A stretch of 64,000 nucleotides of DNA from Spirulina major PCC 6313 (GCF_001890765.1 NZ_KV878783.1:2880771-2944770); one strand, 5' to 3'. Shown: positions 1 to 12,077, counted from the stretch's first letter. A program made the numbers and translations. The notes: generated by a model not told the origin, from the letters alone.

Positions 1-644
1 GGCATTAGGGCTAAGGCTTGGGCGAGTCCCATCCAAATCCCGTCCAGGGTGGAGAGTTGTTCAAAGGTGCGCAGGCGTTGGCCGAGTTTTTCCGCTAAGG
101 CCAGGAGGAGGGCCATGAGGATGGAGGCGATCGCAATCGAAGCCAAACTCCGAATCGGCGAATCATCCAAATCCGGCACCAGAACTTTCAGCAGGAGTCC
201 AAACACCACAATCGGCACGGTTCCGATCGCAATTCCCAGGGACATGCGCCAAGCTTGGGATTGAAAATTCCGCGTCCGCAGGGACTGGATCGTGCCGGTG
301 ATCAATTCAGACAGATCCGCCCAGAAATACCACAGCACCGCCCCAATGCTGCCCAGTTGGATAATGGCCGTAAAGGTGACACCGGGATCACCCCACCCCA
401 ACACCACCGGCACAACCTTAAGATGGGCGGTACTGCTAATCGGGATAAATTCCGTCATCCCCTGCACAAACCCCAAAACAATCGCCTGAAAAACCGTCAT
501 TTGGGCTAGATCGATTGTGTCTGGAGAGGCGATCGCGATCATTGTCGGGGGAAGCGATCGCGCCTGAGCATGGAGGGCGGAAAATGCGATCGCACAGCCT
601 AAGCCCGTTGCAAACTCCCCCACCCCACTCAACCATCGAATCAC
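1..644 (-). CDS. uppP: undecaprenyl-diphosphatase UppP (BacA), 5' part only
   Basis: Membrane phosphatase that recycles undecaprenyl diphosphate, the lipid carrier for peptidoglycan. The gene reads leftwards and leaves the window, so only the N-terminal half is present. The conventional core starts at the ATG at 498-500 (MTVFQAIVLGFVQGMTEF) and shows the first family motif, GMTEFIPISSTAHL, then WGDPGVTFTA and an aqueous-face segment YFWADLSELITG. The sequence stops at ALALMP, just before the expected second motif PGxSRSG. The frame stays open upstream through an ATG at 542 to a GTG at 644 and adds a hydrophobic, Ala-rich stretch. Cyanobacterial UppP proteins often carry such a signal-like extension, so I give the long start, but 500 or 542 are possible. 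It lies about 20 bp after the CsoR-type gene and probably shares its transcript. Confidence 0.85.
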   Translation of the reverse strand, partial: MIRWLSGVGEFATGLGCAIAFSALHAQARSLPPTMIAIASPDTIDLAQMTVFQAIVLGFVQGMTEFIPISSTAHLKVVPVVLGWGDPGVTFTAIIQLGSIGAVLWYFWADLSELITGTIQSLRTRNFQSQAWRMSLGIAIGTVPIVVFGLLLKVLVPDLDDSPIRSLASIAIASILMALLLALAEKLGQRLRTFEQLSTLDGIWMGLAQALALM

Positions 645-663
645 CAAACGCTGGCGACTCTCC

Positions 664-1008
664 CTAGGGTAAGAAGCGATCGAGCGCCGATTTAAGTTCC
701 TCAATTTCTGCCTCCATATTGCCTTCTTGAGCTGCGCGCACCACACATTCCGTCAGGTGATCATCCAAAATCATCCGAGCCACGCGGTCTAACGCGCCCC
801 GCACCGCCGCAATTTGCACCAAAACCTCTGGGCAGTGGCGATCCTCCTGCACCATATTCTTAACCCCCCGAATATGGCCCTCAATCCGAGACAGTCGATT
901 GATAATTTGCCGTCGAACCTCCGCGTCATGGACGTGGGGGTGAGCATGGGCCGACGTTGAAGCCGAAGACGAATTTTCTAACACAACTTTGCCTGTTTTA
1001 CACAACAT
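664..1008 (-). CDS. CsoR/RcnR-family metal-sensing repressor, InrS-like
   Basis: A 114-residue all-helical DUF156-type DNA-binding protein that releases DNA on metal binding. The core reads RRQIINRLSRIEGHIRGVKNM, written here in two overlapping parts: RRQIINRLSRIEG and GHIRGVKNM. Candidate metal ligands are Cys59 (HCPEV), His84 and Cys88 (HLTEC), the Cys-His-Cys set of CsoR, plus a His-rich N-terminus with His21, 23, 25 and 27. His27-Cys59-His84-Cys88 has the same spacing as the Ni(II) ligand set described for Synechocystis InrS (His21, Cys53, His78, Cys82), so nickel is a better guess than copper; this is inference. The gene follows rpoC2 by 57 bp and precedes uppP. No metal exporter gene is visible in the window. 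A 24-bp palindrome lies just upstream at 1018-1041. Confidence 0.85.
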   Translation of the reverse strand: MLCKTGKVVLENSSSASTSAHAHPHVHDAEVRRQIINRLSRIEGHIRGVKNMVQEDRHCPEVLVQIAAVRGALDRVARMILDDHLTECVVRAAQEGNMEAEIEELKSALDRFLP

Positions 1009-1017
1009 CTCAAGATC

Positions 1018-1041
1018 ACAAGGAGGGACATCCCTCCTTGT
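1018..1041. promoter_or_regulatory. 24-bp near-perfect palindrome upstream of the CsoR-type gene
   Basis: The arms are ACAAGGAGGG and CCCTCCTTGT, so the site is a near-perfect palindrome with GC-rich inner tracts. It lies between the rpoC2 stop and the start of the metal-sensor gene. It is either an RNA hairpin that ends or attenuates the rpoC2 transcript, or the autoregulatory operator of the repressor, since CsoR/RcnR proteins bind G/C-tract inverted repeats. There is no following T-run on either strand, which argues against a simple terminator. Confidence 0.45.
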
Positions 1042-1065
1042 TAGACGGCCGGAATCAATTCAGCA

Positions 1066-4000
1066 CTACTCTTCTTCGTCAAGCAAGAAAGACGGCGAAG
1101 CCTCTGAATCTGGACTCTCGAGCTGATAAGCACGGGCCGTTTGATCATCAAGCACCATATTTTCATCCAAGGCGCGACTTTCACGGGGAAAATCACCATT
1201 GGCACGCCCACCGTAGCCTTCCGTCAAGGTTCGCGACGGCGCAGTGACACTAAAATCATTGCCGTTTTCCACATCAAACCCACCCCCAATCGGCAGATCT
1301 TCCGTGGCATTAAACCCAGTTCCCGCCGGAATCAAGCGGCCAATGATCACGTTTTCCTTGAGACCCCGCAGCCAATCAGATTTCCCTTCAATGGCCGCTT
1401 CAGTCAAGACCCGTGTCGTTTCTTGGAATGACGCTGCCGAGATGAAACTATCGGTATTGAGCGATGCCTTCGTAATCCCCAACAGAACCGGCGTATAGCG
1501 AGCCGGAGCACCCCCGGTGATCCCCATGGCATCGTTGACCTGTTCCACTTGACGCAGTTCGATCAACTCACCCGGTAACATCGTCGTATCGCCACCATCA
1601 TCAATCCGCACCTTCGAGGTCATTTGTCGCACAATCACTTCAATGTGCTTGTCCGAAATATCAATCCCCTGGGACTGATACACCCCTTGCACCTGATCCA
1701 CCAGGAAAAGCTGGGCTTTTTCCAGGGCAATCAACGCCGCTTGATAGTCGCCAATTTCTTCCTTGTGATATTCAAAGAAGGTTTCGAGAATTTCATGGGG
1801 GTTAGCGGGGCCATCGGTGAGGGGCTCAGCAATATTCACCTCTTGACCGTCAGACACCAAGGCGTTTTGACCGGGGCTGATCGGATAGTCGCTAATCGTG
1901 CCATCACTTTCGACGACCTTAATATCCACACTTTCATCGGCATCGTACACCACCTGACCCACCCCCGGACGACGGGCCAGGACGCAAGCTTCACGGGGGC
2001 GGCGGGCTTCGAGCAATTCCTCAATCCGGGGTAGACCCTGAATGATATCCCCGGTTTTAGAGCGTTCAAACACGAGCAGCACGAGGTTATCCCCCCGTTG
2101 CACCAGGTCACCATCGCCCACCTGTAACAACGCCCCGGCAGAAACCCGATAGGGACGCGCCCGCCGCAGGATGAGTTCACGATCCGTGATGGTCAACACT
2201 TGACCGGATTCAAAGGTGCTGACCCCTGGCGCTAACTCCTGACTGGCAACCACCAAATCGCCTTCTTTCACGATCGGGTCAGCATCAAGGGATAGGGTGA
2301 TCAGGTCGGTGTTTCGGGTGACCAAAATCCGGCGCATGGCTTCGGTTTCGGTTTGAATCCCTTGGATCAGGCCCCCTTCTTTACATTGGATCTCCGTGCG
2401 AGCCACCACTGATCCCGGTGCGATTTCGTCCCCATCTTGCACCACCACATGGGTGCGTGTGCCGCCGCTGGTGGTGTCGGCATCCATATCCCGCCGAATC
2501 ACCAGGGATTCCAGGACAACGATCTGAAGTTGATATTCGGTGTTGTCGTCGTCGGGATCGTGGGGAATCAGTTCGATATCCGCGCTCATGGTGGCGACAT
2601 CGCCGTGCTCATTGGCCACTTTGTCTTCGATTTCGAGGACGAGTTGGGTGCTGAGGAGTTCAACGCCATCAACGGATTTCACCCGTTCACCGTCTTTGAA
2701 GAAGAGGCGCTGGATGGCACGCAGCCCCATTTGCTGACCGGCATCGCCGTTGATCGAGTCCTGGGAGGGAACATCGGGTTTGTCGGAGATTTGATATTCG
2801 ACGACGGGACGCAGCAGCAGGGCGAGACCTTCGGGGGTATCGACATATTCACCGTATTTCAGTTCGCTGACGGTGAAGCCGGGGAAGAGTTCGGTGCCGG
2901 GCTGGAGCAGTTGGCCATCGGCATCAACGGCGGGAGGTTCGTCGAGCATATGGAGATCCCCGGCTTTGATCACCATTTCCCGGAGGATGTCGTTTTTCTG
3001 CACCACTTCGACGATCCCGGCGGATTGACAGAAGATGTCTTTGGCGACTTCGGTGCCGGCTTCGACATATTGCCCTTCTTCCACCATTAGGAGGGAGATG
3101 TCTTTGTTGACTTCGTGGCATTCTTCGGGAATCCAGAGCAGAGTGCCGCCCTGGATGACCTCGTAGCCTTGTTTTTTACCGCGTGATTTGCCGGTTTCAA
3201 CGCCGGCATATTTAACGGTTCCCCCGGTTTGGGTGCGGTAGTGGTCGTCGTTGAGTTCGGCGATCACTTGGTGGTTTTGGACTTTGGTGCCGGGGGTGGC
3301 TTTGAGGAAGAATTGCTGACCGTGGGCGGTTTGGATGATGTATTGTTCGCGGGTGCCGGAGGTGGCACGGCGGACGCTGGCTTGGTCGAGTTGGACGGAG
3401 GCGGTGATGATCTCGATTTCCCGACTGCCGGAGGAGAGACGGACTACGCCGCCGTGGATGGTGCGCAGTTGGGTTTGGGCGAGGACATCGCCGAATTCGA
3501 CGCGATCGCCATTTTTCACCACGGGTTCTGCACCGGGCAGGAGGTTGTAGACTTCCCCGGCTAAGACCCAGAGCAAGCCCCCCCGTTGGGCGATGTGGGT
3601 GATGTTGCCTTGACGGTCGGTTTTTTCTTCGCTGACGAGGCGATCAAAGCGGATTTCCCCGGAAAGGTCGGAGGCCACGTCTTTGGTGGCTTTTTCCGTG
3701 GACTTTTGCCGTTTGGTGAGGGAGACTTCGGCGAGGAGTTGACCGGCTTCGACGGTGTCGCCTTTGGTGACGAAGAGGAGGGAACCGGCGGTGAGGGGGT
3801 AGGTGAATTTTTCGCCGCTGGTGCTGGTGAGGATCAGATCACCGGGGACTTCGACTTGTTCGCGATCGTCCCCGTGGCGGGTGCGGACGGGCCGGGTGCG
3901 GAGTTTTTTGCCGAATTGGAGTTTCCCGGCGGCATCGGCTTTGAAGCTCCGGGCCACTTCGCCGGTGAAGACCCCGCCGGTGTGGAAGGTGCGCATTGTC

Positions 4001-5007
4001 AGTTGGGTGCCGGGTTCGCCGATGGATTGGGCGGCGATGATGCCGACGGCTTCGCCGAGATCGACGAGTTTGCCGTGGGCGAGACTCCAGCCGTAGCAGT
4101 GCTGACAGACGGAGCGGGCGGCTTCGCAGGTGAGGGGCGATCGCACTTGGATCTTCTCAATTCCCGATTTTTCGATGGCATCGCCGAGGTCGTCATCAAT
4201 GAATTGATTGCGGGTGGCGATCACTTCGCCGGTTTCCGGGTGAATCGCATCTTCTGCAAGGGCACGACCCATGAGACGAGTGGAAAGGTTGATCAAGATG
4301 CGATCGCCATCTTTCATCGCCTCAGCCGTCACACTGCGTTGCGTGCCACAGTCCGACTCCCGCACGATCACATCTTGGCTCACATCCACCAACCGCCGCG
4401 TTAAATACCCAGAGTCCGCCGTCCGCAACGCCGTATCCACTAAGCCCTTCCGCGCCCCATAGGAGGAGATGATGTACTCCGTCACCGTCAACCCTTCACG
4501 GAAATTCGTCTTAATCGGCAGGGCGATAATCTCCCCTTGGGGATCAGCCATCAAGCCCCGCATCCCCACCAACTGCCGCACCTGGGACAGATTCCCCCGC
4601 GCCCCACTAAACGCCATCATATAGACGCTATTGAGAGGCGTATTATCCCGGAAATTCCGCACCACCTCATCTTTCAGTTCTTCAGAGGTGACATTCCAGG
4701 TATCAATCACCTTTTGGAACCGTTCCACTTCGGTAATTTTCCCAGTCCGGTAACGCTCTTCGGTAATCGCCACCTCGGCTTCCGCTTCGGCAAGCATCGC
4801 TTTTTTCACCGATGGCACTTGTAAATCATCGACACTAATCGAGACCCCTGCCCGCGTCGCATAGCGGAACCCCATTTCCTTGAGGTAATCCGCCACTTGG
4901 GAACACCGCGCACTGCCGTAGTTGGTGTAGGCCCAAGCAATCAGCTTTTTGAGCTTCCCTTTATCAACGATATGGTTAAAAAATTTGGGTGTGGGTGCTT
5001 TTGACAT
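1066..5007 (-). CDS. rpoC2: DNA-directed RNA polymerase subunit beta'' (RpoC2)
   Basis: C-terminal part of the split beta-prime subunit, found in cyanobacteria and chloroplasts; part of the core RNA polymerase. 1313 residues from the chosen ATG at 5005-5007, which gives [17 protein letters not shown], matching the usual family start; the frame is open 12 codons further upstream. Visible landmarks are the N-terminal [29 protein letters not shown], the zinc-site cysteines in CGTQRSV and [11 protein letters not shown], the trigger-loop region [18 protein letters not shown], then a very long beta-rich insertion of repeated sandwich-barrel hybrid motifs, which is typical of cyanobacterial RpoC2. 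The C-terminus contains [20 protein letters not shown] and [21 protein letters not shown]-like sequence. It is last of the rpoB-rpoC1-rpoC2 operon, 91 bp after rpoC1. Confidence 0.98.
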   Translation of the reverse strand: MSKAPTPKFFNHIVDKGKLKKLIAWAYTNYGSARCSQVADYLKEMGFRYATRAGVSISVDDLQVPSVKKAMLAEAEAEVAITEERYRTGKITEVERFQKVIDTWNVTSEELKDEVVRNFRDNTPLNSVYMMAFSGARGNLSQVRQLVGMRGLMADPQGEIIALPIKTNFREGLTVTEYIISSYGARKGLVDTALRTADSGYLTRRLVDVSQDVIVRESDCGTQRSVTAEAMKDGDRILINLSTRLMGRALAEDAIHPETGEVIATRNQFIDDDLGDAIEKSGIEKIQVRSPLTCEAARSVCQHCYGWSLAHGKLVDLGEAVGIIAAQSIGEPGTQLTMRTFHTGGVFTGEVARSFKADAAGKLQFGKKLRTRPVRTRHGDDREQVEVPGDLILTSTSGEKFTYPLTAGSLLFVTKGDTVEAGQLLAEVSLTKRQKSTEKATKDVASDLSGEIRFDRLVSEEKTDRQGNITHIAQRGGLLWVLAGEVYNLLPGAEPVVKNGDRVEFGDVLAQTQLRTIHGGVVRLSSGSREIEIITASVQLDQASVRRATSGTREQYIIQTAHGQQFFLKATPGTKVQNHQVIAELNDDHYRTQTGGTVKYAGVETGKSRGKKQGYEVIQGGTLLWIPEECHEVNKDISLLMVEEGQYVEAGTEVAKDIFCQSAGIVEVVQKNDILREMVIKAGDLHMLDEPPAVDADGQLLQPGTELFPGFTVSELKYGEYVDTPEGLALLLRPVVEYQISDKPDVPSQDSINGDAGQQMGLRAIQRLFFKDGERVKSVDGVELLSTQLVLEIEDKVANEHGDVATMSADIELIPHDPDDDNTEYQLQIVVLESLVIRRDMDADTTSGGTRTHVVVQDGDEIAPGSVVARTEIQCKEGGLIQGIQTETEAMRRILVTRNTDLITLSLDADPIVKEGDLVVASQELAPGVSTFESGQVLTITDRELILRRARPYRVSAGALLQVGDGDLVQRGDNLVLLVFERSKTGDIIQGLPRIEELLEARRPREACVLARRPGVGQVVYDADESVDIKVVESDGTISDYPISPGQNALVSDGQEVNIAEPLTDGPANPHEILETFFEYHKEEIGDYQAALIALEKAQLFLVDQVQGVYQSQGIDISDKHIEVIVRQMTSKVRIDDGGDTTMLPGELIELRQVEQVNDAMGITGGAPARYTPVLLGITKASLNTDSFISAASFQETTRVLTEAAIEGKSDWLRGLKENVIIGRLIPAGTGFNATEDLPIGGGFDVENGNDFSVTAPSRTLTEGYGGRANGDFPRESRALDENMVLDDQTARAYQLESPDSEASPSFLLDEEE

Positions 5008-5098
5008 GAGTTCAATCTGTGATGGGTGACGAAGGTTGATCAAGAATGGGGCAATCCCGCGATCGGTGCGGACAGGGGCCCCAGGAGACTAACGGGGG

Positions 5099-7057
5099 TT
5101 AAAGGCCGAGAGCATCTGCGATCGTTTTGTTGTAGATAATCCGACCGGGGGTCGTGTACACATATTGGAATTGGAACGGTTCACCTCCCTGGTTATCCAC
5201 GGTGCGGATTAAGCGGGTCGGCAGGTAGTGGGATTCACCCCGGCGTTCGCCATAGCAGCGTACCCCCTCCACATCCGTTGCGGTCACAGCAATTTCTTCC
5301 TCTGCCGCGCTCACCAAAATCTCCCCGCTATAGCGTAGCCAGAGGTATTGGTGAATATTGAGATAGCCCTGTTCAAAGGCCCGCAACACATCATCCATGG
5401 AAGCAAAGCGGCGTTCTACACCGGACTTGATGCGATCGATCACGTCCTCACCCGTAGCCACCAACGACTCCCGCTCAAACTTCGGATTTTCCGCCGTCAG
5501 GTAATAGCACCCCAAGACCATATCTTGGGACGGAGCCACGATCGGCTTACCCGTTGCCGGGGAAAGAATATTGTGACAAGCCAGCATCAACAGTCGCGCC
5601 TCGGCCTGGGCTTCGAGGGAGAGGGGCACATGAACCGCCATTTGGTCTCCGTCAAAGTCAGCGTTAAAGGCTGGACAGACCAGGGGATGGAGTTGGATGG
5701 CGCGACCCTCAACTAAAATCGGCTCAAAGGCTTGAATCCCCAAACGGTGCAGGGTTGGGGCACGGTTGAGCAGGACCGGGTGACCCGCGATCACATCTTC
5801 GAGCACATCCCACACGGCACTATCGCCGCGCTGAATTAGTTTTTTCGCCGCTTTGATGTTGTTCACCAGGCCACTTTTAATCAGCCGATGGATCACAAAG
5901 GGCTGAAAGAGTTCGATCGCCATCTCGCGGGGCAACCCACACTGATAAATTTTCAGCTTCGGCCCCACCACGATCACGGAACGTCCGGAGTAGTCCACCC
6001 GTTTCCCTAACAGGTTTTGGCGGAAGCGGCCTTGCTTCCCTTCGATAATGTCCGAGAGGGATTTTAAGGGGCGATTGTTTGCACCCACCACGGTACGACC
6101 CCGCCGCCCGTTGTCGATCAGGGCATCAACGGCTTCTTGGAGCATCCGTTTTTCGTTACGGACGATGATTTCCGGGGCGAGGATTTCCTGTAATCGCGCG
6201 AGGCGGTTGTTGCGGTTGATCACCCGGCGATAGAGGTCGTTTAAATCCGAGGTGGCAAAGCGACCGCCATCGAGTTGCACCATCGGGCGCAAGTCCGGGG
6301 GAATCACGGGAATATAGGACAAGACCATCCAGTCCGGCCGGGCCCCGGTGGCGATGAAGTTATCAATCACCCGCAGGCGCTTAATCAGCTTGGCGCGTTT
6401 TTGTCCTTTGGCTCCGGCGATTTCTTCCCGGAGTCGTTCTGCTTCTTCTTCGAGTTTGATTTCTTCGAGCAAGCGTTGGACGGCTTCGGCTCCGATGCCC
6501 ACTTCGATGCCTTCGAGTTGGGATTCTTCTTCGTAGAGTTGCTCTTCAATTTCGAGCCATTGATCTTCCGTGAGCAGTTGGCGATAGCTGAGGTTGCTGG
6601 CGTTGCCGGGGTCGAGGACGACGTAGGCGTTGAAGTAGACGATCTGTTCTACATCGCGCAGGGCCATGTCGAGCAAAATGCTCAAATAACTGGGAATCCC
6701 TTTGAGATACCACACATGGGTGACGGGGGCGGCGAGTTTGATGTAGCCCATGCGGTGACGACGGACGCGGGATTCGGTGACTTCCACGCCGCAGCGTTCG
6801 CAGACGATGCCGCGATGGCGGACGCGCTTGTATTTCCCGCAGTGGCATTCCCAGTCTTTGGCGGGGCCAAAGATCCGCTCGCAGAACAGGCCGTCCATTT
6901 CCGGCTTCAGGGTGCGGTAGTTGATCGTTTCGGGTTTGGTGACTTCCCCGACCAGTTGGCTGTTGGGGAGGGTGCGTTCGCCCCATTGGCGGATGCGATC
7001 GGGGGAGGCGATGCCGATTTTAACGTAGTCGAAGCGTTGTTCTGTTGGGGGTTTCAT
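5099..7057 (-). CDS. rpoC1: DNA-directed RNA polymerase subunit gamma (RpoC1)
   Basis: N-terminal part of the split beta-prime subunit, carrying the catalytic magnesium site. 652 residues, close to the usual 620-650. The absolutely conserved [12 protein letters not shown], whose three aspartates hold the active-site metal, lies near residue 465. Near the N-terminus the zinc-binding cluster [19 protein letters not shown] is present, and the clamp/rudder part shows [16 protein letters not shown]. The start [19 protein letters not shown] is as in homologues. It lies between rpoB (76 bp upstream) and rpoC2 (91 bp downstream), consistent with one transcript. Confidence 0.98.
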   Translation of the reverse strand: MKPPTEQRFDYVKIGIASPDRIRQWGERTLPNSQLVGEVTKPETINYRTLKPEMDGLFCERIFGPAKDWECHCGKYKRVRHRGIVCERCGVEVTESRVRRHRMGYIKLAAPVTHVWYLKGIPSYLSILLDMALRDVEQIVYFNAYVVLDPGNASNLSYRQLLTEDQWLEIEEQLYEEESQLEGIEVGIGAEAVQRLLEEIKLEEEAERLREEIAGAKGQKRAKLIKRLRVIDNFIATGARPDWMVLSYIPVIPPDLRPMVQLDGGRFATSDLNDLYRRVINRNNRLARLQEILAPEIIVRNEKRMLQEAVDALIDNGRRGRTVVGANNRPLKSLSDIIEGKQGRFRQNLLGKRVDYSGRSVIVVGPKLKIYQCGLPREMAIELFQPFVIHRLIKSGLVNNIKAAKKLIQRGDSAVWDVLEDVIAGHPVLLNRAPTLHRLGIQAFEPILVEGRAIQLHPLVCPAFNADFDGDQMAVHVPLSLEAQAEARLLMLACHNILSPATGKPIVAPSQDMVLGCYYLTAENPKFERESLVATGEDVIDRIKSGVERRFASMDDVLRAFEQGYLNIHQYLWLRYSGEILVSAAEEEIAVTATDVEGVRCYGERRGESHYLPTRLIRTVDNQGGEPFQFQYVYTTPGRIIYNKTIADALGL

Positions 7058-7133
7058 AGGGTATTCACAAAGGGGGCGTAGGGAATGGGGGAGAGGTGGG
7101 GGAGAGGTGCGATCGCACCTTCCCCAATGCAGC

Positions 7134-10100
7134 TTAAACCTCGTCTTCCTGGAGGTCTTCCGTCGTCAAGGACTCATAGGTGGGGCGACTGGGCGTACGG
7201 CGGCGCTCCACATCCGCCATCAGATCCACCTCGGTATCATTGCTATTGCCATCGGTGGCCGTATCCACCTTATGCACCGCAATATCCAAGCCCAAGGACT
7301 GAAGTTCACGCATCAACACCTTGAAGGATTCCGGCGTTCCCGGCCGGGGAATCGGCTTGCCCTTGACGATCGCATTTAACGCCTCGTTGCGACCCTGCAT
7401 ATCGTCGGACTTCACCGTCAGCAACTCCTGCAAGATGTAGCCCGCGCCATAGGCTTCTAGGGCCCAGACTTCCATTTCGCCGAACCGCTGTCCGCCCTGT
7501 TGCGCCTTCCCACCCAAGGGTTGTTGCGTCACCAAGGAATACGGCCCCGTCGAACGGGCGTGAATCTTATCATCCACCAGGTGAACCAGCTTCAGCATAT
7601 AGGCGATCCCCACTGTTACCGGACTATCAAAGGGTTCACCCGTGCGGCCATCCCGCACCGTGATTTTGCCCGGATTTTCAGGGTCAAACACCCAATCTTT
7701 CCCAGCCCGTTGGGTGGATTCTTCGAGCTTGCCATGCACCGCCGTCCGGGACGCTTCCTCCCCGTACATTTCATCAAACGGTGTCATCTTAAAGCGCACC
7801 CCCAGATTCTCCCCAGCCCAGCCGAGCAAGCATTCAAACACCTGGCCCACATTCATCCGGGACGGCACACCCAGCGGGTTCAAAACAATATCCACCGGGC
7901 GACCATCGGGGAGATAGGGCATATCTTCCATGGGCATAATCCGGGAAATAATCCCCTTATTTCCGTGGCGACCCGCCATCTTATCCCCCACTTGGATCTT
8001 CCGTTTTTGGGCCACATAGACCCGCACCACCATGTTGGCACCGGGGGGAAGTTCATCCCCCTGTTCCCGCGTAAAGACCCGCACATCCACGACGCGGCCT
8101 TTTTCACCGTTGGGAACCCGCAGGGAATTATCCCGCACATCCCGCGCCTTTTCCCCGAAAATCGCCCGCAGCAGTTTTTCTTCCGGGGGTTGGTCGGATT
8201 CTCCTTTCGGGGTCACTTTCCCGACGAGAATATCGCCAGATTCCACCCAAGCCCCGATCCGGATAATGCCGCGCTCGTCTAAATTGCGCAGGGCATCCTC
8301 CCCGACGTTGGGAATTTCGCGGGTGATTTCTTCGGGGCCGAGTTTGGTTTGACGGGCCTCGATTTCGTATTTTTCAATGTGAATACTGGTGTAGACATCG
8401 TCCATCACCAAACGTTCACTAATCAGGATCGCATCCTCGTAGTTGTAGCCTTCCCAGGGCATATAGGAGACAAGAATATTTTGCCCCAAGGCCAGTTCGC
8501 CCCCTTCCGTGGCAGACCCATCAGCGAGGACTTGACCCGGCACGACCGGCTCATCTTGATACACCAAGGGCCGCTGATTTAAGCAGGTGTCTTGGTTGGA
8601 ACGTTGATATTTTTGGACTTCGTATTCCACTTCATCGGGGAGTCCATCGGGGTTGGCCTCTATTTCTTCATCGCTCCAACTGACGCGAATTCGCACCCGT
8701 TCCGCATCCACATAACTTACGGTGCCGTGGTGACGGGAGACCACCACCATCCCGGAGTCACGGGCGGCTTGGGCTTCGAGACCGGTTCCCACCAAGGGAC
8801 GCTCAGGGCGTAACAGAGGCACGGCTTGGCGTTGCATGTTGGAGCCCATCAGGGCGCGGTTGGCATCGTCATGTTCGAGGAAGGGGATCAGGGACGTTGC
8901 CACCGAGACGATCTGCATCGGGGAGACGGCGATATAGTCCACTTGTTCGGGGACGGTGGTGGAAAATTCTTGCCGGTAACGGACGGGGACGCGATCGCCC
9001 AGAATCTTTCCTTCATCATCGGTGGCCACATCCCCCGGTGCCACTTGCAAGTCATCCTCTTGATCGGCGGTTAAAAATTCCGGATCTTCTTCATAATGAA
9101 CATAGCCATTTTCCACCCGGTAATAGGGGGTCTCAATGAAGCCATATTCATTCACCCGCGCATAGGTGGCGAGGGAACCAATCAACCCCGCGTTGGGGCC
9201 TTCCGGCGTTTCCACCGGACAAATCCGCCCATAGTGGGAGGGGTGAATATCCCGCACCGCAAACCCCGCCCGCTCGCGGGTGAGACCGCCGGGGCCCAGG
9301 GCCGAGAGACGGCGTTTATGGGTCAATTCCGCCAGGGGATTGGTTTGATCCATAAACTGTGACAGTTGCGACGAGCCGAAGAACTCTTTGATCGCCGCGA
9401 CGAGAGGTTTCGGGTTCACCAAGGATGCCGGCGTGAGGGAACTGGCTTCAGAAACCGTCATCCGTTCACGAATGATCCGCTCCAGGCGATTTAAACCCAC
9501 CCGCACCTGGTTTTGCAACAATTCCCCCACGGAACGGACGCGACGATTCCCCAAGTGATCGATGTCGTCGGTGTAGCCCGCATCAAATTCCAGGTTGATC
9601 AGGTAGTTGATCGCCGCCATGATGTCCTCGTTGGTGAGGACACGCACGGTGTCGGGGGTGTTGAGGCGTAGTTTTTTATTGATTTTGTAGCGGCCCACTT
9701 TGCCGAGGTCGTAGCGTTTGTTGTCGAAAAAGCGGGATTCGAGCAGTTGGCGACCGCCGTTTACCGTCGGGGGTTCACCGGGACGAAGCTTGCGGTACAA
9801 CTCCATGAGGGCTTCTTCTTCGCTGGGATTGCCTTCTTTATCAAGGGTTTTTTGATAAAAGTCGGGGTGGCGTAATCCGTCCATGATCTCGTTGTCGCTG
9901 AGACCGATGGCTTTGAGGAGCACCTGGGCGGAGAGTTTCCGGGTTTTGTCGATCCGCACCCAGACGAGGCTGTTTTTGTCGGTTTCAAATTTGAGCCAGG
10001 CCCCTCGGTTGGGGATCAGGGAGGCGGAGTAGGTGCGGCGACCGTTTTTGTCGGTTTCGGCTTTGTAATAAACACCGGGCGATCGCACAATTTGATTGAC

Positions 10101-10463
10101 GATCACCCGCTCAGCCCCGTTGATGATGAAGGTGCCGCGATCGGTCATCAACGGCAAATCCCCAATAAACACCTCCTGCTCTTTGATCAACCCCGTTTCT
10201 TTATTGATCAAGCGGGTCGGCACATACATCTGCACCGAATAGCTCGCATCCCGCCGTTTGGCTTCATCCACGTCGTATTTGGGTGCATGGAGCTTGTATT
10301 TGTCCCCAATAAAGTGCAGTTCCAATTTACCGGTGTAGTCGGTAATGGGGGAAAAACTTTTCAGTTCTTCGATCAATCCCGTTTCTAGAAACCAACGGAA
10401 GCTAGACCGTTGAATTTCAATTAAATCGGGTAACAGGTTGTAGGTTAGGTTCGTCTTAGTCAT
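7134..10463 (-). CDS. rpoB: DNA-directed RNA polymerase subunit beta (RpoB)
   Basis: Core polymerase beta subunit, 1109 residues, a normal cyanobacterial length. Landmarks are the rifampicin-pocket segment [20 protein letters not shown] followed by [11 protein letters not shown] and [18 protein letters not shown], the [15 protein letters not shown] block, the [12 protein letters not shown] lysine region, and the C-terminal [15 protein letters not shown]. The protein starts [18 protein letters not shown] and ends in a short acidic tail. It is the first polymerase gene of the cluster, 129 bp downstream of tatD; I did not find a convincing promoter in that gap. The order rpsT-tatD-rpoB-rpoC1-rpoC2 is the common cyanobacterial arrangement. 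Confidence 0.98.
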   Translation of the reverse strand: MTKTNLTYNLLPDLIEIQRSSFRWFLETGLIEELKSFSPITDYTGKLELHFIGDKYKLHAPKYDVDEAKRRDASYSVQMYVPTRLINKETGLIKEQEVFIGDLPLMTDRGTFIINGAERVIVNQIVRSPGVYYKAETDKNGRRTYSASLIPNRGAWLKFETDKNSLVWVRIDKTRKLSAQVLLKAIGLSDNEIMDGLRHPDFYQKTLDKEGNPSEEEALMELYRKLRPGEPPTVNGGRQLLESRFFDNKRYDLGKVGRYKINKKLRLNTPDTVRVLTNEDIMAAINYLINLEFDAGYTDDIDHLGNRRVRSVGELLQNQVRVGLNRLERIIRERMTVSEASSLTPASLVNPKPLVAAIKEFFGSSQLSQFMDQTNPLAELTHKRRLSALGPGGLTRERAGFAVRDIHPSHYGRICPVETPEGPNAGLIGSLATYARVNEYGFIETPYYRVENGYVHYEEDPEFLTADQEDDLQVAPGDVATDDEGKILGDRVPVRYRQEFSTTVPEQVDYIAVSPMQIVSVATSLIPFLEHDDANRALMGSNMQRQAVPLLRPERPLVGTGLEAQAARDSGMVVVSRHHGTVSYVDAERVRIRVSWSDEEIEANPDGLPDEVEYEVQKYQRSNQDTCLNQRPLVYQDEPVVPGQVLADGSATEGGELALGQNILVSYMPWEGYNYEDAILISERLVMDDVYTSIHIEKYEIEARQTKLGPEEITREIPNVGEDALRNLDERGIIRIGAWVESGDILVGKVTPKGESDQPPEEKLLRAIFGEKARDVRDNSLRVPNGEKGRVVDVRVFTREQGDELPPGANMVVRVYVAQKRKIQVGDKMAGRHGNKGIISRIMPMEDMPYLPDGRPVDIVLNPLGVPSRMNVGQVFECLLGWAGENLGVRFKMTPFDEMYGEEASRTAVHGKLEESTQRAGKDWVFDPENPGKITVRDGRTGEPFDSPVTVGIAYMLKLVHLVDDKIHARSTGPYSLVTQQPLGGKAQQGGQRFGEMEVWALEAYGAGYILQELLTVKSDDMQGRNEALNAIVKGKPIPRPGTPESFKVLMRELQSLGLDIAVHKVDTATDGNSNDTEVDLMADVERRRTPSRPTYESLTTEDLQEDEV

Positions 10464-10592
10464 GTGGTTTTGGGGATTTGGACGGCTAAGAAAAGGGGGA
10501 TCAGCCTAAAACCCCACCGCTAGAGCGCCAGGCTAACGGTAGAGACAAAGGTATCCAGTTGGGACAGGCAAAAAACCGACATAGGTTAGGGG

Positions 10593-11387
10593 CTAAGCAC
10601 CCAAAGGACTGGCGGGTAGGCGGAACAGGTGGCGGGCGTTGGCGGTGGTGGTGGCAGCGAGATCCCTGAGGTCTACTTCGCGGAGTTCGGCGAGGGCCGC
10701 TGCCACGTAGTAGACGTTACTGGGTTCATTGCGTTTGCCGCGACGGGGCACGGGAGCCAAGAAGGGGCAATCGGTTTCCACCAGAAGGCGATCGCTGGGC
10801 ACACCTTGGGCCGACGCTTTGATCGCGTGGGCGTTTTTAAAGGTGACAATGCCGCTAAAACTAATGTAAAACCCCAGATCCAGAAACCATTGGGTTTCCG
10901 TGGGGGTTCCACTCCAGCAATGCATCACCCCGCGCACGGGGCCGCAGGTTTGCTGCACCTCAAGCAACAGATCGCGCATTGCTGCCGCTGCATCCCGGCA
11001 GTGGATAATCACGGGTAAACCAAGTTCCACAGCAAGTTCGAGTTGTTGGCGGCAGACCTGCCGTTGATGGTCTTGGTTGTCGGCTTTGAAAAAGTCGAGA
11101 CCCAACTCGCCGATCGCCACCACCCGCCCATCGGACTGAGCACAGTTCCGAATTTGGGTGAGACTGTTCGCAGTCCATCGATTGGCATCCAAGGGATGGA
11201 GGCCGACGGCAAAGGAGAGTTCCGGAATACGATCAGCGATCGCACGAATCTCGTCAAATTCATCGGGTTGAACACAGGAATGCACCAATTGCACAATCCC
11301 AGCTTCGCGCCACCGTTCCCGCACAGCATCAAGATCTGCGTCAAAAACATCAAAATTGAGATGAACGTGAGTGTCCACTAGCTGCAT
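10593..11387 (-). CDS. tatD: TatD-family metal-dependent hydrolase (DNase)
   Basis: 264-residue TIM-barrel hydrolase; characterised TatD proteins are metal-dependent 3'-5' exonucleases. Metal ligands of the family are visible: HxH in DTHVHLN at the N-terminus, Glu in IGELGLDFF, His in IIHCRDA, His in VMHCWSG, and Asp in ETDCPFLAP. The ATG at 11385-11387 gives [15 protein letters not shown], the usual TatD start; an ATG 11 codons upstream is open but adds non-conserved sequence. It sits between rpsT and rpoB, all on the minus strand, a conserved neighbourhood in cyanobacteria. Confidence 0.95.
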   Translation of the reverse strand: MQLVDTHVHLNFDVFDADLDAVRERWREAGIVQLVHSCVQPDEFDEIRAIADRIPELSFAVGLHPLDANRWTANSLTQIRNCAQSDGRVVAIGELGLDFFKADNQDHQRQVCRQQLELAVELGLPVIIHCRDAAAAMRDLLLEVQQTCGPVRGVMHCWSGTPTETQWFLDLGFYISFSGIVTFKNAHAIKASAQGVPSDRLLVETDCPFLAPVPRRGKRNEPSNVYYVAAALAELREVDLRDLAATTTANARHLFRLPASPLGA

Positions 11388-11510
11388 TGCAACCCAGGGG
11401 TAAGTGATCAGCCGTGTCAAGCTCTAAACACAGCAGAGTTGTCCGCTTTGGGAAACGGACAGATTACACGGTGAAGCGGGGCTCCTGCGAGTAACCGCAC
11501 GCAATACACC

Positions 11511-11810
11511 CTAGGCAGGGGCTTCGGCAGCAGCGGCTTTCCGATAGCGTACCAAGCGGGCCTTCCGCCGGGCTCCCGTATTGGTATGGAGCACACCACG
11601 CTTGACGGCTTTATCGATTTTGCTGTACACCCGTGCTTGGGTGGTGTCCACGTTCACCAACTCTTCAGGAGTTGGATTCGAGGTATAGGCATCCACCGCC
11701 GCGAAGTACCGCTTGGTTAGGGTCTTCACAGCAGATTTGTAGGATTTATTACGGAGACGGTTACGCTCAGCAATTTGAATACGTTTGATAGCAGATTTAG
11801 AGTTAGCCAC
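11511..11810 (-). CDS. rpsT: 30S ribosomal protein S20
   Basis: 99-residue basic helical protein that binds 16S rRNA in the small subunit. [20 protein letters not shown] at the start and [16 protein letters not shown] are characteristic, and the C-terminus is Lys/Arg/Ala-rich ([17 protein letters not shown]). It is first in the rpsT-tatD-rpoBC1C2 direction, 123 bp before tatD. That gap holds only a small imperfect hairpin near 11440-11460. A sigma-70-like promoter lies at 11875-11904. Confidence 0.98.
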   Translation of the reverse strand: MANSKSAIKRIQIAERNRLRNKSYKSAVKTLTKRYFAAVDAYTSNPTPEELVNVDTTQARVYSKIDKAVKRGVLHTNTGARRKARLVRYRKAAAAEAPA

Positions 11811-11874
11811 GGTCGTCTTCTTGAAAAGGTCGCTGGGTTTGCAGGTACAATATTAAACACTTACAGGACATATT

Positions 11875-11904
11875 AATATATCACTTGCACAATCAACCCT
11901 GCAA
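11875..11904 (-). promoter_or_regulatory. candidate sigma-70-type promoter of rpsT
   Basis: On the minus strand TTGCAG (11904-11899) and TATATT (11880-11875) are separated by 18 bp. This would put the transcription start about 60 bp upstream of the rpsT start codon. It lies in the AT-rich gap between divergent rpsT and hisD. Sequence match only. Confidence 0.45.
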
Positions 11905-12009
11905 CTTGATTGGAGAAGACCCGAAGCGCGACTCCTAAGCCCGCCTCCCGCACCCAAGAATCTATCCACGTTAAGCTAGACACAAGATTCTGAAATTCAA
12001 CTCTGAACG

Positions 12010-12026
12010 CTAGACCTGTGGTCTAG
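12010..12026. promoter_or_regulatory. perfect 7-bp inverted repeat in the hisD leader
   Basis: CTAGACC and GGTCTAG flank a 3-nt loop about 50 bp upstream of the hisD start codon. It could be an operator or an RNA hairpin in the leader. No leader peptide rich in histidine codons is visible, so classical his attenuation is not supported. Confidence 0.35.
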
Positions 12027-12077
12027 ACTCTCGGAGTTCACTCAACGTTCCCCCTATCGCCAAGGCATTGTCACACT

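Noticed and set aside
2437-4404. Long plus-strand open frames (217 and 272 codons) opposite rpoC2
   Set aside because: They are antisense to a strongly conserved gene, rich in Gly/Phe/Asp from reversed codons, and match no family.
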